Assembly (NCBI GenBank): GCA_016861025.1
Contig: BOKO01000006.1
Coordinates: forward strand, 248,001-312,000
DNA length: 64,000 nt
Direction of reading: 5' to 3'
Source: Chloroflexota bacterium
GTDB lineage: Bacteria > Chloroflexota > Anaerolineae > Caldilineales > Caldilineaceae
In this document: positions 1-11,753 of the stretch, one piece after another
How the letters are laid out: each line of letters starts with the position of its first letter
How positions within the stretch are numbered: position 1 is the first letter of the stretch
Notes under the pieces: model-generated
Databases searched by the model: none
Seen by the model: the letters and a program-made list of their open reading frames with translations, nothing else
What the model was told of the DNA's origin: nothing
Position numbers and translations under genes: made by a program

Positions 1-218
1 GCGGAGCGACTTACCCACAGCGCATCATCCAGTAGCCAGAGCGTCTCATCGCCAGCACGCACCAGAAAACGTACAGGAGGCTCGAACTGCCCCACATTCT
101 CGACAAAGAGCAATGAGTTGTCGCCGGGCAGGGATGTCTGCGCTATCGCGTCGCCACTGCCACCCGCTAACCACGTCACGACCACGAAAACAAGTATCCA
201 AAATCGATGTGTACACAT
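1..218 (-). CDS. Secreted beta-propeller-type protein, N-terminal part only
   Basis: The gene is truncated by the window edge, so about 72 N-terminal codons are visible. The start ATG at 218 follows a GGAG site about eight bases upstream. The first ~27 residues form a signal peptide with a hydrophobic core (ILVFVVVTWLAGG). The mature start contains ENVGQFEPPVRFLVRAGD followed by TLWLLDDALW. This resembles the N-terminal domain of secreted SBBP-repeat or beta-propeller proteins, which usually read ENxGQFDxxVRF. The assignment rests on that short match only. The function is unknown and an extracellular location is likely. It reads leftward like the arabinose genes but is separated from araD by about 100 bases. 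Confidence 0.6.
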   Translation of the reverse strand, partial: MCTHRFWILVFVVVTWLAGGSGDAIAQTSLPGDNSLLFVENVGQFEPPVRFLVRAGDETLWLLDDALWVSRS

Positions 219-322
219 TTAGGGGTCTCCATCTTTCTTAATCGCCAGCTTTTCGTCACGGGAGAACAGCATGCCAGGCGCTGCAGTTGGCTTGCAACGC
301 CTGCATTGGGGATGAAGAGAGG

Positions 323-964
323 CTATTGACCGTACACATGCGTGTAGCGATAGTGCAGTTTCGCCACATCCTCGTCGCTGATGCGATCAGGCTGGCCGAT
401 CTGCAACGCCAGCCACACTGTTGCAGCCACGTCTTCCACCATCACAGCGGCCTTGAGCGCAGCTTTGGCGTTCGGGCCCACGGTGAAGACGCCGTGATTC
501 TTGAGCAGCACCGCTGGCGATGAACCTATCGACTCGATCACTACCTTGCCGATGTCTTCACCGCCGATCAGCGCAAAGCCGCCGCACGGGATCGGCCCGC
601 CAAACTCGTCGGCCTGTGCGGTGAGATAAACCGGGATCGACATGCCGTTGGCGGCAAAAGCCGTGGCGTAGCGCGAGTGCGTGTGCACGATGCCGTTGAC
701 GTCGGGGCGGTGGCGATAGATGTAGAGATGGCTCGCCGTGTCCGACGACGGTTTGAGGTTGCCTTCGACAATGTCGCCTTCCAGATCGACGACGACCATG
801 TGCTCCGGGCGCAATTCTTCGTAGCGGATGCCCGACGGTTTGATCACCACCAGCCCTGATTGTGGGTCGCGTGCGCTGATGTTGCCGCTTGTCCACGTCA
901 CCAGATTTTGTTTCGGCAGCTCCAGATGGAGCCAGTGCAATTCTTCTTTGATTGATTCCAGCAT
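323..964 (-). CDS. araD: L-ribulose-5-phosphate 4-epimerase / class II aldolase
   Basis: A 213-residue class II aldolase/adducin family protein of normal length. It carries the substrate loop SGNISAR (about residues 26-32), IKPSG, SSDT and the metal-binding HTHS (about 94-97), with NHG further on. It would convert L-ribulose 5-phosphate to D-xylulose 5-phosphate in the cytoplasm. The family also holds fuculose- and rhamnulose-phosphate aldolases. I prefer the epimerase because the neighbouring kinase is ribulokinase-like. It is the last gene of the leftward arabinose operon. A GGAGATTACG stretch precedes the start, and the spacer to araB (965-1082) is almost entirely repeat sequence. Confidence 0.8.
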   Translation of the reverse strand: MLESIKEELHWLHLELPKQNLVTWTSGNISARDPQSGLVVIKPSGIRYEELRPEHMVVVDLEGDIVEGNLKPSSDTASHLYIYRHRPDVNGIVHTHSRYATAFAANGMSIPVYLTAQADEFGGPIPCGGFALIGGEDIGKVVIESIGSSPAVLLKNHGVFTVGPNAKAALKAAVMVEDVAATVWLALQIGQPDRISDEDVAKLHYRYTHVYGQ

Positions 965-972
965 CGTAATCT

Positions 973-1090
973 CCTTTGAGATTGGAGATTGAGAGATTAT
1001 GCGATTAAGCGATTGTAAGATTGCGCAACCTGCTTGCTGTGCCCCTCATCTCCAATCTCCAGTCTCTTAATCTCCCAATCCCTTAATCTT
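973..1090. repeat. GATTGGGA-type inverted repeat at the araB-araD junction
   Basis: Reiterated GATTGGAGATT-like units run forward at about 975-1022 and in the opposite orientation at about 1046-1090, forming an imperfect palindrome that fills the gap. The opposite arm contains the stop codon and last codons of araB. It belongs with the similar elements at 3966-4033 and inside the E2 gene. Confidence 0.75.
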
Positions 1091-2762
1091 TCAATACTCT
1101 TACTTTCAACGCCTTCAACCGCTTCATCACATCGTTGCCGCCGCGTCCGAAGTAGTCGTGAAGCTGTTTGTACTCGGCAAACAATTCGTCGTAGATCGCC
1201 TTCGCTGCCGGATTTGGCGTATACTGCTCGTCGCGCAGCCAGGCCATCGCCCGCGTCGCCTCCTGGATCGTGGCGTAGCCGCCGGCAGCCTCACCCGCCG
1301 CCACCGCTGCATGCATCGCCGAGCCAAAGGCGCCGCCCTGCTTCGTGCCAGCCACCTTGATCGGACGCCCGGTCACGTCGGCGTAAATCTGCATCAGCAG
1401 CCTGTTGCGATCCGGCAGCCCACCCGACGCCACAATCTCATGCACCGCCACATTGCTCGCCTCGAACGCTTCGATGATGACGCGTGTGCCAAAGGCTGTC
1501 GCCTCGATCAGCGCCCGGTAGATTTCCTCCGGTTTTGTCGCCAGCGTCATGCCCACAATTGCGCCAGTCAGATCGACATCGACCAGCACGCTGCGGTTGC
1601 CATTCCACCAATCCAGCGCCACCAGCCCGGACTCGCCCGGCTTGAGCGCCGCCGCCTTCGCCTCGAAGAGATCGTGCAGGCTGACGCCCATCGCCGCGGC
1701 TTCCTGGGTGTAACTGGCCGGTGCGCAGGTTTCCATGAACCACGCAAAGTGATCGCCCACACACGCCTGACCTGCCTCATAGCCGAAAAAACCAGGAATG
1801 ATGCCATCTTCGACGCAACCACACATTCCGGGCACGATGCGGTCATCCTCACTCAGCAACATGTGACAGTTCGACGTGCCCATGATGATGACCATGCGTC
1901 CCGCTTCGCTGACGCCGGCTGCCGGCACAGCCGCGTGGGCGTCTGCGTTGCCGATGGCGACCGCTGTGCCCGGCCGCAACCCCATCCACGCTGCAGCCTG
2001 TGAGGTCAGTTCACCCGCTTTTGTCCCAAAACCGTAGATGTCGCGCGTCATCTTCTCATCGACCAGATTCTCCAGCCGCGGGTCGAGCGCCCGGAAAAAC
2101 GCCTTGGGCGGGAAGCCATGCCGCTTCGACCAGATGCTTTTGTAGCCTGCCGTCGTCAGATTGCGCTTCTCGACGCCGGTCATCTGCCAGACGATCCAGT
2201 CCGCTGCCTCGATGATGCGGTCGGCGGCGGCGTAGATTTCGGGATCCTCATCCAGCATCTGCCAGACCTTTGGCACGAACCACTCCGAACTGATCTTGCC
2301 GCCATAACGGGGCAGAAAGTCATAGCCTTCGCGCGCAGCAATTTGGTTGAGCTTGTTTGCCTCCGGCTGCGCGGCATGATGCTTCCAGAGTTTTACCCAC
2401 GCATGGGGCCGATTGCGATACTCGGGCAAAAAACAGAGCGGCGTGCCATCGCGCGTCGTCGGCAAGATCGTGCACGCCGTAAAGTCGGCGGCGACGCCGA
2501 TCACATCCGCCGGATCGACGCCGCTCTGCTGAAGCACCGCTGGCACAGCATGTTTCAACACCTCGAGGTAGTCGTTTGGGTCTTGCAACGCCCAATCCGG
2601 TTCGAGGCGAATGTCCGTCCCGGGCAGCTTCTCATCGATTACACCGTTGGCGTAAGGATGTACAGCCACCGCAATCTCGCGACCGGTCGCCACCTCCACC
2701 AGCAGCGCCCGCCCTGACTCGGTGCCAAAGTCGATGCCGATTACATATTTCTTGTCGCTCAT
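1083..2762 (-). CDS. araB: Ribulokinase, FGGY carbohydrate kinase
   Basis: A 559-residue FGGY kinase that should phosphorylate L-ribulose with ATP. The N-terminal nucleotide motif is [14 protein letters not shown], followed by [14 protein letters not shown] and [14 protein letters not shown], which are typical of AraB-type ribulokinases rather than xylulo- or rhamnulokinases. The C-terminal ATPase half has IMGTSNCHM and [11 protein letters not shown] start it at ATG 2762 ([13 protein letters not shown]). An upstream in-frame ATG at 2828 would add 22 residues encoded purely by a palindromic repeat. That repeat abuts the ATG, so no normal Shine-Dalgarno site is visible; translation may depend on the upstream gene or on the repeat structure. 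Confidence 0.88.
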   Translation of the reverse strand: MSDKKYVIGIDFGTESGRALLVEVATGREIAVAVHPYANGVIDEKLPGTDIRLEPDWALQDPNDYLEVLKHAVPAVLQQSGVDPADVIGVAADFTACTILPTTRDGTPLCFLPEYRNRPHAWVKLWKHHAAQPEANKLNQIAAREGYDFLPRYGGKISSEWFVPKVWQMLDEDPEIYAAADRIIEAADWIVWQMTGVEKRNLTTAGYKSIWSKRHGFPPKAFFRALDPRLENLVDEKMTRDIYGFGTKAGELTSQAAAWMGLRPGTAVAIGNADAHAAVPAAGVSEAGRMVIIMGTSNCHMLLSEDDRIVPGMCGCVEDGIIPGFFGYEAGQACVGDHFAWFMETCAPASYTQEAAAMGVSLHDLFEAKAAALKPGESGLVALDWWNGNRSVLVDVDLTGAIVGMTLATKPEEIYRALIEATAFGTRVIIEAFEASNVAVHEIVASGGLPDRNRLLMQIYADVTGRPIKVAGTKQGGAFGSAMHAAVAAGEAAGGYATIQEATRAMAWLRDEQYTPNPAAKAIYDELFAEYKQLHDYFGRGGNDVMKRLKALKVRVLKD

Positions 2763-2763
2763 G

Positions 2764-2828
2764 TTGCGCGTTTCGTGTTGCGTGCTGCGTGTTGCGTATC
2801 TTGGCAAGCGACGCGCAACACGCAGCAT
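2764..2828. repeat. GCGTGTTGCG-type hairpin between M24 gene and araB
   Basis: Arms at 2783-2796 and 2814-2827 are exact 14-base inverted repeats with a 17-base loop, flanked by further GTGTTGCGTG units. The element occupies most of the 94-base gap and touches the araB start codon. A second copy of the same family lies at 13511-13583. Confidence 0.8.
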
Positions 2829-2856
2829 TTTGATACAACAACTTATTGGCGATTGG

Positions 2857-3945
<1,089 letters not shown>

Positions 3946-3965
3946 AGATTTTGGGCTCCTTGTTG

Positions 3966-4033
3966 AGTGGAGATAGGAGATTAGGAGATTGGGGATTGAA
4001 GGGCCTCAGCGCCAATCTCCTAATCTCTTAATC
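3966..4033. repeat. GATTGGGA-type hairpin between isomerase and M24 genes
   Basis: Perfect 16-base arms at 3977-3992 and 4012-4027 with a 19-base loop. The element starts just after the TAA stop of the isomerase and fills nearly the whole 89-base gap. Confidence 0.85.
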
Positions 4034-4034
4034 T

Positions 4035-5504
<1,470 letters not shown>

Positions 5505-5601
5505 AGATCGATCTCCATTAGGTTTGAAAAGGTGGATTATCGCAAGAGTTCGGGAATCGATGAGAACTTGAGCGCCAATTGTTCAGCGAACCATCTGCTG
5601 G

Positions 5602-5615
5602 TTAAAACGTTTTAA
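5602..5615. promoter_or_regulatory. CG-centred 14-bp palindromic operator downstream of ara promoter
   Basis: TTAAAACGTTTTAA is a perfect palindrome with a central CG, the usual look of LacI/GalR-family operators. It lies just downstream of the predicted start point (~5618) of the leftward promoter, where a repressor would block transcription. No LacI-type gene is in the window. Confidence 0.65.
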
Positions 5616-5624
5616 GCAACTGTC

Positions 5625-5653
5625 ATCATAACACGGGTGACACGACGTGTCAA
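5625..5653 (-). promoter_or_regulatory. Sigma-70-type promoter of the arabinose operon
   Basis: On the minus strand TTGACA (5653-5648) and TATGAT (5630-5625) are separated by exactly 17 bases. Transcription would start near 5618 and read into the isomerase gene, leaving a ~115-base leader. Confidence 0.75.
5638..5652. promoter_or_regulatory. 7-1-7 palindrome overlapping the ara -35 box
   Basis: TGACACGACGTGTCA is a perfect palindrome around a central A and contains most of the -35 hexamer. It is a second candidate operator, of a different sequence class from the one at 5602. Except for these sites and the leader, 5505-5822 holds no gene I can support. Confidence 0.55.
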
Positions 5654-5822
5654 CGATGCCGGCAGGTTTGGGATCTACTCCATAACACCAGTAGAGCCTT
5701 TGGCGCAGACGGCGTCAACGCTCGATCAACGCTTCATCGTATACCCTCTTGACACACAGAGAGAACGCCGTCACAGATCATACAATTTGGACGGCCCGAA
5801 CACAAGAGGGAGAAAACCAAAT

Positions 5823-6104
5823 ATGACGAGGCGCAGACAGAGGATCGACCGTGAGTTGCTGATTTTGCTGGCGATTTTTATTGCGTTGGCGTTGGCTGCA
5901 CGGGTGACCGGACACGGCGCTGGATTTGTCGTGGTGACGGAAACGCCTTCGGCGATTGTCAAGACGGCGCCAGCTATTCACCTGTATGACGCAGCCGCCA
6001 ATCCATACTGGGCGCCGGCGCATGCCTTCACGCGCCGTTCAATCCCGCTCTATGACGGCGGCGCTTTGCCCACGCCGCTTGCCAATACGCCTGTACATCA
6101 GTAG
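5823..6104 (+). CDS. Small single-pass membrane protein, hypothetical
   Basis: A 93-residue protein starting at ATG 5823, preceded by GAGGGAG at good spacing. An upstream in-frame ATG at 5637 would overlap the ara promoter and is not preferred. Basic N-terminus (MTRRRQRIDRE), then one transmembrane helix (LLILLAIFIALALAA, residues ~10-24), then a ~65-residue outer tail rich in Pro and Ala. No domain is recognised. It is probably a membrane-anchored accessory protein. It is followed at 144 bases by a strong rho-independent terminator. Confidence 0.5.
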   Translation: MTRRRQRIDRELLILLAIFIALALAARVTGHGAGFVVVTETPSAIVKTAPAIHLYDAAANPYWAPAHAFTRRSIPLYDGGALPTPLANTPVHQ

Positions 6105-6247
6105 GTCGAGCTTCCGGCGCGACATGACTGTGCACCAGCGTCACGCTACTTTGATTCTCAAGTAAAGCAGCCCTTTTCGGCGGCGGCGAATTGGGAATGG
6201 CGTCGCTATATGGTCTACAATAGCCAACGGGAACCAATACGATTGTC

Positions 6248-6297
6248 GTCCAGCAAGTGAGGCGACCTGACAGGTCGCCTCACTTGCTGGACTTTTT
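6248..6297 (+). terminator. Perfect-stem rho-independent terminator / possible attenuator
   Basis: Arms 6248-6269 and 6271-6292 are exact 22-base inverted repeats, followed by TTTTT. It ends the 5823 gene or a leader RNA of the methyltransferase, whose GTG start lies only 27 bases after the T tract. The tail CTTTTTCGCATC recurs at 22092. Confidence 0.85.
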
Positions 6298-6324
6298 CGC
6301 ATCTGCATTGAAGGATGGTGCTCG

Positions 6325-7230
6325 GTGGAACACAGCAATCGGCGAAAGGCGGAGAGCGGGGCGGCGCAACGCCTGGCGGAGGTGTTGTGGCGCCTCCACC
6401 GGCGGCCAGAACGTCCAACAGCCTGGCAAGATGGCGGCAACCTGCCGTGGAACGATCCTGCATTCTCGGAGCGCATGTTACTCCAGCATCTCGACGAAAC
6501 GCATAGCGCAGCCTCGCGTACAACAGTGCAGCGCGTCCAGCAGATCGACTGGCTGTGGCGGAAGCTCGAGCTGAAACAGGGCAGCCATGTGCTCGACCTG
6601 ACCTGCGGCCCCGGACTGTATGCTGTAGCGCTGGCGCAGCGCGGCTGTGAAGTGACCGGCGTCGACTTCTCACCGGCGTCGATCCGATATGCCCGCACGC
6701 TGGCTGCAGATGTTGGCGTCGCCGATCGCTGCATTTTTGTCGAGGGTGATGTGCGCGAAGCAGTTGTTGATAGCAGTGCATACGACGCAGCGCTTTTTCT
6801 CTATGGTCAACTCGCCGTCTTTCGCCGTGAAGAGGCTGCCGCTCTTCTGCGCAAAATGGCTGCGGCGTTGCGTCCGGGCGGACGCGCCTGTATCGAACTG
6901 CTCAACCAGGACAACGTAGATCGTCAGCACAGCACCTGGTGGTTCACCGACGACGCCGGGCTGTGGGGAGACGCGCCGTTTCTGCATCTCGGCGAACGCT
7001 TCTGGGATGAAGACGCGGCAATGTCACTAGAGCGATTTTATACAATTCATCTCGACAGCGGTGCAATGGACGAAGTGCTGCTGTGCGACCAGACCTACGC
7101 AGTGGCGGAGATGACAGCGCTTCTGCAGGCGGCTGGCTTCGATACAGTGGACTGTTTCCCTGCGTGGGATGGGCTGCCTCTGTACGACGCAACGGAATGG
7201 AACGTCTATGTTGCGCAACGGCGTTCATAG
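6325..7230 (+). CDS. Class I SAM-dependent methyltransferase
   Basis: A 301-residue protein with GTG start. The N-terminal ~75 residues include GGNLPWNDPAFSERML and a helical stretch common in this methyltransferase group, supporting the upstream start. The SAM-binding motif I is VLDLTCGPGLYAVAL (about 89-103), followed by GVDFSPASI (motif post I) and a mostly beta C-terminal half. The substrate is unknown. It is 18 bases upstream of a phosphoesterase gene and likely cotranscribed with it. No convincing Shine-Dalgarno site precedes the GTG, which lies just behind a terminator hairpin. Confidence 0.75.
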   Translation: MEHSNRRKAESGAAQRLAEVLWRLHRRPERPTAWQDGGNLPWNDPAFSERMLLQHLDETHSAASRTTVQRVQQIDWLWRKLELKQGSHVLDLTCGPGLYAVALAQRGCEVTGVDFSPASIRYARTLAADVGVADRCIFVEGDVREAVVDSSAYDAALFLYGQLAVFRREEAAALLRKMAAALRPGGRACIELLNQDNVDRQHSTWWFTDDAGLWGDAPFLHLGERFWDEDAAMSLERFYTIHLDSGAMDEVLLCDQTYAVAEMTALLQAAGFDTVDCFPAWDGLPLYDATEWNVYVAQRRS

Positions 7231-7248
7231 ACCAGGAGTTATTTGACC

Positions 7249-8253
7249 ATGAACGAACAAATGCACCTGTCGTCCGCTGTTGAACCGGCACTGGCTTCAA
7301 GCGGCGATGAGAGATTGGAAAAACGGTTGGAGTTGGCTTACGAGCAGGAGAACGCACACTCTTTCGGCCCGCGTCTGATCTCGCGACGGTCGTTGATGTG
7401 GATGATTGGCGGTCTGCTCAGCACTTCAGCCGTTGGCGCCGGCTATGCACGTTTTGTCGAGCCTGCACACGTGCAGATCGATTCGGTTACGCTTGCGATC
7501 GCCGGTTTGCCGGCAAGCTGTGCCGGCAAACGTATTGCGCAGATATCCGACATCCACATCGGCGCCTATTTTCAGCCCGAAGACGCCGCAGCCGCTATTC
7601 AGCGCGTCAATCAGCTCGACGTTGACTTGCTGATGCTGACCGGCGATTTTGTCACTGTGCGCGAGCGCGACCGCAGCCGGCGCTCGGAACTGCGCACGCA
7701 GGCGCTCATGTCATTGGTCGAACCACTGCGCCTGGCGCAGATGCCGATGGTGGCGGTGAGTGGCAACCACGACCACTGGGGTGGGGTCGATCCGGTGGTG
7801 CGCATGTTGAACGAAGCGGGCGTTCATCTCCTGCGCAACGAGGCCATGCCGATCGATGACGGTCTATGGCTGGCTGGCGTCGAGGATGTTTGGGGCGGTC
7901 GACCCGACCTGGGCGCTGCGCTGCGCGATGCGCCTGCGGGCGCAACCACGCTATTGATGTCGCACTCGCCCGACTATTTCGACAATGTTATCCAGCGCAA
8001 TGCGCCCATCGCCGTGCAATTTAGCGGTCACACTCACGGCGGGCAGGTGCGACTGCCACGACCCACACCCGGACCGGACGGGCTTTTCAGCTATGCGCTG
8101 ATCGTGCCCGAATATGGCAAACGCTATCCTATCGGGCTACGTCGCGTTGGCGAACGGATTGTTTACACCAATCGCGGGCTGGGGTCGTGGCCGATTCCAT
8201 ATCGATTCAACTGTCCGCCCGAGATCACGGTCTTCACGCTACAACAAGCGTAA
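7249..8253 (+). CDS. Metallophosphoesterase with twin-arginine-like signal
   Basis: A 334-residue calcineurin-like phosphoesterase. I start at ATG 7249 with AGGAG ten bases upstream. Residues ~48-70 contain [21 protein letters not shown], resembling a Tat signal or membrane anchor. Metal motifs are visible in order: [31 protein letters not shown]. This order fits the YkuE/YaeI-like group, which acts on membrane-linked phosphoesters such as UDP-diacylglucosamine or undecaprenyl derivatives. The actual substrate is not evident. It shares an operon with the methyltransferase. Confidence 0.8.
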   Translation: MNEQMHLSSAVEPALASSGDERLEKRLELAYEQENAHSFGPRLISRRSLMWMIGGLLSTSAVGAGYARFVEPAHVQIDSVTLAIAGLPASCAGKRIAQISDIHIGAYFQPEDAAAAIQRVNQLDVDLLMLTGDFVTVRERDRSRRSELRTQALMSLVEPLRLAQMPMVAVSGNHDHWGGVDPVVRMLNEAGVHLLRNEAMPIDDGLWLAGVEDVWGGRPDLGAALRDAPAGATTLLMSHSPDYFDNVIQRNAPIAVQFSGHTHGGQVRLPRPTPGPDGLFSYALIVPEYGKRYPIGLRRVGERIVYTNRGLGSWPIPYRFNCPPEITVFTLQQA

Positions 8254-8287
8254 AAGCCTTTTGAGACGGACAGTTGCAACGTCGCCC

Positions 8288-10750
8288 TCAAACACCAAGC
8301 TGATTGCGGCGCAGAATCTCATCCGTGCCCTGGCGCGTCGAGGGTTTGTGCCCCGGCAGCGGCAGGATGCGCTCGTGTACGGCGTCGACGATCCACTCTT
8401 TGGTGGGGAAGAACATATCCTCCAGCTCGGCCGGCGGCGTGATCCAGTTGCGCGCACCGACGACGACCGGCGGCCCGTCCAGGTAGTCGAAGGCAAGCTG
8501 CGTCAGGTTCGACGCCATTGTGTGCAGGAAGGAGCCGCGTTCGCACGCATCCGAAGCCAGAACGACTTTGCCGGTCTTCTTCACTGACTCGACCAGCGGG
8601 CTATAGTTGAGTGGGTTGACAAAGCGCGCGTCGATCACCTCGGTCGAGACGCCGTATTTTTCCTCCAGCACCTTCGCCGCTTCCAGCGCCCGATAGAGCG
8701 TGGCGCCGACGGTAATGATCGTCAGATCGCGGCCGCTTTTGCGCAGCGCCGGTTCGCCTTCAGGCACGATGTAATCCTCGACCGGCACACCGCCCTCAAC
8801 CAGCGTCTCTGGCTCTGGGTAGAGGCGCTGACTCTCGAAGAAGACGACCGGGTCGCTGCCGCGCAGGGCAAGCGCCAGCATGCCCTTGGCATCATACGCC
8901 GTCGCCGGGAAGTACGCCTTCAGCCCCGGAATGTGTGCGATCATGGCGCTCCAGTCCTGCGAGTGTTGCGCGCCATACTTGGCGCCGACCGAGACGCGCA
9001 GCACCAGCGGCATTTCCAACACATCGCCCGACATCGCCTGCCACTTTGCCATCTGGTTGAAGATTTCGTCGCCGGCGCGCCCCATGAAATCGCAGTACAT
9101 CAGCTCGGCGACCACGCGCCCGCCGCTCAAGGCATAGCCGACGCCGGCGCCCACGATCGCACCTTCGGAGATCGGCGAGTTGAAGAGGCGCGGGTAGGGC
9201 AGCGCTTCGGTCAGCCCGCGATAGACGCCGAACGCACCGCCCCAGTCGCGGTTCTCCTCGCCAAAGGCCACCATCGTGGGGTCGCGGTAGAAGCCCTCGA
9301 CCATCGCCTCGTAGAGCGCCTCGGCATAGGTGAGCGTTCTGAGCCTGGGATGGGGCTTGCCGTTCTCGTCGAAGGCGTAGCGGAACTTGGCTTGGGTCTG
9401 CGCCAATCGGCTCTCCTCTTTTTTCTGGAGCACCCACGGCTCGCCTTCGGCGTATTTCTCGCGCTGGCGGTTGGTGAACATGATCTCGCCGATGTATTCG
9501 GAATCGAGCGCCACGCGCGGCGCCAGTTCGTCGTTGACGGCGGCGCTCAGCACGCGCACCAGGCGGTCGATCACCTCCTCGCTGATAGCGTCCAGATCGG
9601 CGTCGCTGGCAAGCCGGTTGGCGACCAGATAGTCGCGGTAACCGATCAGCGAGTCGTGCTGACGCCACAGATCCATCTCCTCTTTGGTGCGATACGCGGA
9701 GGCGTCCGAAGGCGAGTGCCCGGCAAAGCGATAGGTGACGGTGTCGAGCAGCACGGGGCCGCGCCCCGCCAGCAAAATCTCCTTTTTGCGCGCCACGGCG
9801 TCCGCCACCGCCAGCGGATTGTAGCCATCGACGCGCTCGGCGTGCATCGCTTCCGGGTTGACGCCCAGCCCGACGCGCGCCAGCACCTCAAAGCCCATCG
9901 TCTCGCCGTAGGGCTGGCCGCCCATGCCGTAGAAGTTGTTCATAAAGTTGAAGAGCATCGGTGGTGCGCCGCCTGCCTCTGCGGGCCACAGCTTGCGATA
10001 TTGATCCATCGCCGCAAACATCATCGCCTCCCAGACGGGGCCGCAGCCCATCGACGCGTCGCCAATGTTGGCGATGACGATGCCCGGACGCCGATTGACG
10101 CGCTTGAAGAGCGCGGCGCCGGTGGCAATGTCCGCCGAGCCGCCGACGATGGCGTTGTTGGGCATGACGCCGAAGGGCGGGAAGAAAGCGTGCATGGAGC
10201 CGCCCATGCCCCGATTGAAGCCGGCAAAGCGCCCGAAAATCTCCGCCAGGGCGCCAAAAAGGACGTAGTCGAGCGCCAGGCTCTTGACGCCGCCATTTTT
10301 ATGGAAGGTCTCGACCACCCGCAGCGTGTCGCCGTTGTTGTAGGTGGTCATCACCTTCTCCAGGGCGGCGTCGTCCATCTGCGCAATCGCCGACAGGCTC
10401 TTTGCCAGAATCTCGCCGTGCGAACGGTGCGAGCCGAAGATGTAATCGTCCGGCGTCAACGCCAGCGCCTGCCCAACCGCCGACGCCTCCTGACCGATGG
10501 AGAGATGCGCCGGCCCTTTGTGCTGGTATTCGATGCCCTGGTAGGAGCCTTCTTTCTTGATGCGGTCGAGCATCGTCTCGAACTCGCGGATCACGACCAT
10601 GTCGCGATAGACGCGGACAAGCGTCTCACGCCCGTAACGCGCCGCTTCCGCCGCCGGGTCACTGACGTACTGGTTGAGGGGAATCTCCGGCGCCTTCAGC
10701 ACAGAAGGCTTCCGCATTTCAGTCGGGTCGATCAAAATTGCCTTTGTCAT
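8288..10750 (-). CDS. 2-oxoacid dehydrogenase E1, fused alpha and beta subunits
   Basis: An 820-residue single-chain E1. The alpha half (about 1-430) has GSHRSHGE and the TPP-binding GDASMG...NFMNN motif (residues ~230-272) plus GHSPSD. The beta half (about 475-820) has [29 protein letters not shown] and a C-terminal transketolase domain with [12 protein letters not shown]. The enzyme decarboxylates a 2-oxoacid and acylates lipoyl-E2. It resembles branched-chain 2-oxoacid or acetoin/pyruvate E1; substrate is uncertain. Fusion of alpha and beta is unusual but known in some bacteria. The E2 gene lies upstream on the same strand, with three unrelated genes in between. No E3 is in the window. Confidence 0.85.
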   Translation of the reverse strand: MTKAILIDPTEMRKPSVLKAPEIPLNQYVSDPAAEAARYGRETLVRVYRDMVVIREFETMLDRIKKEGSYQGIEYQHKGPAHLSIGQEASAVGQALALTPDDYIFGSHRSHGEILAKSLSAIAQMDDAALEKVMTTYNNGDTLRVVETFHKNGGVKSLALDYVLFGALAEIFGRFAGFNRGMGGSMHAFFPPFGVMPNNAIVGGSADIATGAALFKRVNRRPGIVIANIGDASMGCGPVWEAMMFAAMDQYRKLWPAEAGGAPPMLFNFMNNFYGMGGQPYGETMGFEVLARVGLGVNPEAMHAERVDGYNPLAVADAVARKKEILLAGRGPVLLDTVTYRFAGHSPSDASAYRTKEEMDLWRQHDSLIGYRDYLVANRLASDADLDAISEEVIDRLVRVLSAAVNDELAPRVALDSEYIGEIMFTNRQREKYAEGEPWVLQKKEESRLAQTQAKFRYAFDENGKPHPRLRTLTYAEALYEAMVEGFYRDPTMVAFGEENRDWGGAFGVYRGLTEALPYPRLFNSPISEGAIVGAGVGYALSGGRVVAELMYCDFMGRAGDEIFNQMAKWQAMSGDVLEMPLVLRVSVGAKYGAQHSQDWSAMIAHIPGLKAYFPATAYDAKGMLALALRGSDPVVFFESQRLYPEPETLVEGGVPVEDYIVPEGEPALRKSGRDLTIITVGATLYRALEAAKVLEEKYGVSTEVIDARFVNPLNYSPLVESVKKTGKVVLASDACERGSFLHTMASNLTQLAFDYLDGPPVVVGARNWITPPAELEDMFFPTKEWIVDAVHERILPLPGHKPSTRQGTDEILRRNQLGV

Positions 10751-10796
10751 AGCACGTATCCTGCGTCCTTTTTTGTTTCAAACCAAATGACTCGAC

Positions 10797-10867
10797 GCGA
10801 AGGCGCAGAGTGAAAGAAGATATAAACCACAGTTCCACATTTTCTCCGCAAATCTCTGCGCCTTCGC
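10797..10867. repeat. Inverted repeat at the E1 upstream junction
   Basis: Exact 14-base arms at 10797-10810 and 10854-10867 with a 43-base loop (arm GCGAAGGCGCAGAG). It occupies the gap between the GNAT gene and E1 and is another member of the junction-palindrome class, with its own sequence. Confidence 0.7.
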
Positions 10868-10895
10868 ATCAACAGAATCCTTGTCAGCAAATAAA

Positions 10896-11321
10896 CTATT
10901 CCCTACGCGGGCGCGCCATCCAGCGTTCGGGTGCAGCCAGCGCGTCAAAACCGCCATAGCGGCGGTACAGTTCGTGCGCATCGCGCGTCGCCAGAATGAA
11001 ATTGCGCAACCCCTGCAATTCCGGGTGAGCGATGATCGCCTCGACCAGCTGCTTGCCCAGACCATGTCCGCGATACGCCGCATCGATGAAGACATCGCAC
11101 AGCCAGGCAAAGGTGGCGTAGTCGGTGACGACGCGCGCAAAACCGATCTGCTGCGCGCCATCGTACACGCCAAAACAGAGGGAGTTGGCAAGCGATTTTT
11201 CCACAACGGCGCGGCTGCGCCCAATTGCCCAGTAACACTCCTGGCTGAGATAACGGTGGATATAGTCAATATCCAGGCGGGTGCGGTCAGTGCTAATCTC
11301 GAACATACTGGTGGGCATCAT
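10896..11321 (-). CDS. GNAT-family N-acetyltransferase
   Basis: A 141-residue GNAT protein. The acetyl-CoA-binding signature is AYRGHGLGKQLVEAII (about 81-96). The preceding strand FAWLCDVFID and later ATRDAHELYRRYGGF are typical of a single-domain small-molecule acetyltransferase. The substrate is unknown. It starts at 11321, 24 bases after HigA's stop, so it may be read from the higBA promoter. Confidence 0.75.
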   Translation of the reverse strand: MMPTSMFEISTDRTRLDIDYIHRYLSQECYWAIGRSRAVVEKSLANSLCFGVYDGAQQIGFARVVTDYATFAWLCDVFIDAAYRGHGLGKQLVEAIIAHPELQGLRNFILATRDAHELYRRYGGFDALAAPERWMARPRRE

Positions 11322-11345
11322 GTGATAGTGAAAGGTCCGCCCGGT

Positions 11346-11753
11346 TCAAATGAACACTGCCGGCGACACATGAAAGCGTTCCGCCAATGCTCGAATCTGG
11401 CGGATGTTGAGCCGCCGCTTACCGCGCAGAATCTCTGACACCACGCCCTGCGAGCCGATTTCCGGCAAGTCGGACTGCGTCAGGTTGTGTTCCTCCATCA
11501 GGAATTGCAACGCCTCGATCCCGGTGGCTTTGGGCATCAGTGTGTGTTCCTCTTCGTAGGCGCGGATCAGCGTGCCCAGCGTGTCGAGCAAGCCGTAGAG
11601 TGGGTGCGTTGTGTCGTCGCCCACTTCGTCGAGCAATTCGTTGAGTCGCGTCACCGCCCGCGCATAGTCTTCTTCCGTGCGCACCGTCAGCACCGGCTCC
11701 ACGACTGCCCAGTAGGGTTGCACTGCTTCAGCGAATTTCTTTACCTCTTCCAT
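11346..11753 (-). CDS. higA: HigA-type antitoxin with XRE helix-turn-helix
   Basis: A 135-residue antitoxin of the COG5499 type. The N-terminal part is helical (EEDYARAVTRLNELLDEV); the C-terminal ~60 residues form an XRE helix-turn-helix (LTQSDLPEIGSQGVVSEILRGKRRLNIRQIRALAERF). It would bind HigB and, with it, the palindrome at 12036-12052. It overlaps the higB 3' end by 13 bases. Toxin-first gene order is the usual HigBA arrangement. Confidence 0.85.
   Translation of the reverse strand: MEEVKKFAEAVQPYWAVVEPVLTVRTEEDYARAVTRLNELLDEVGDDTTHPLYGLLDTLGTLIRAYEEEHTLMPKATGIEALQFLMEEHNLTQSDLPEIGSQGVVSEILRGKRRLNIRQIRALAERFHVSPAVFI

Noticed and set aside
2763..2828. N-terminal extension of AraB from ATG 2828
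   Set aside because: The 22 residues are encoded only by a palindromic repeat and precede a normal AraB start.
8933..10813. Long rightward open frame (626 codons) opposite the E1 gene
   Set aside because: It is the antisense shadow of a GC-rich gene; it has low-complexity His/Arg/Val composition and no domain, whereas the leftward E1 has full motifs.
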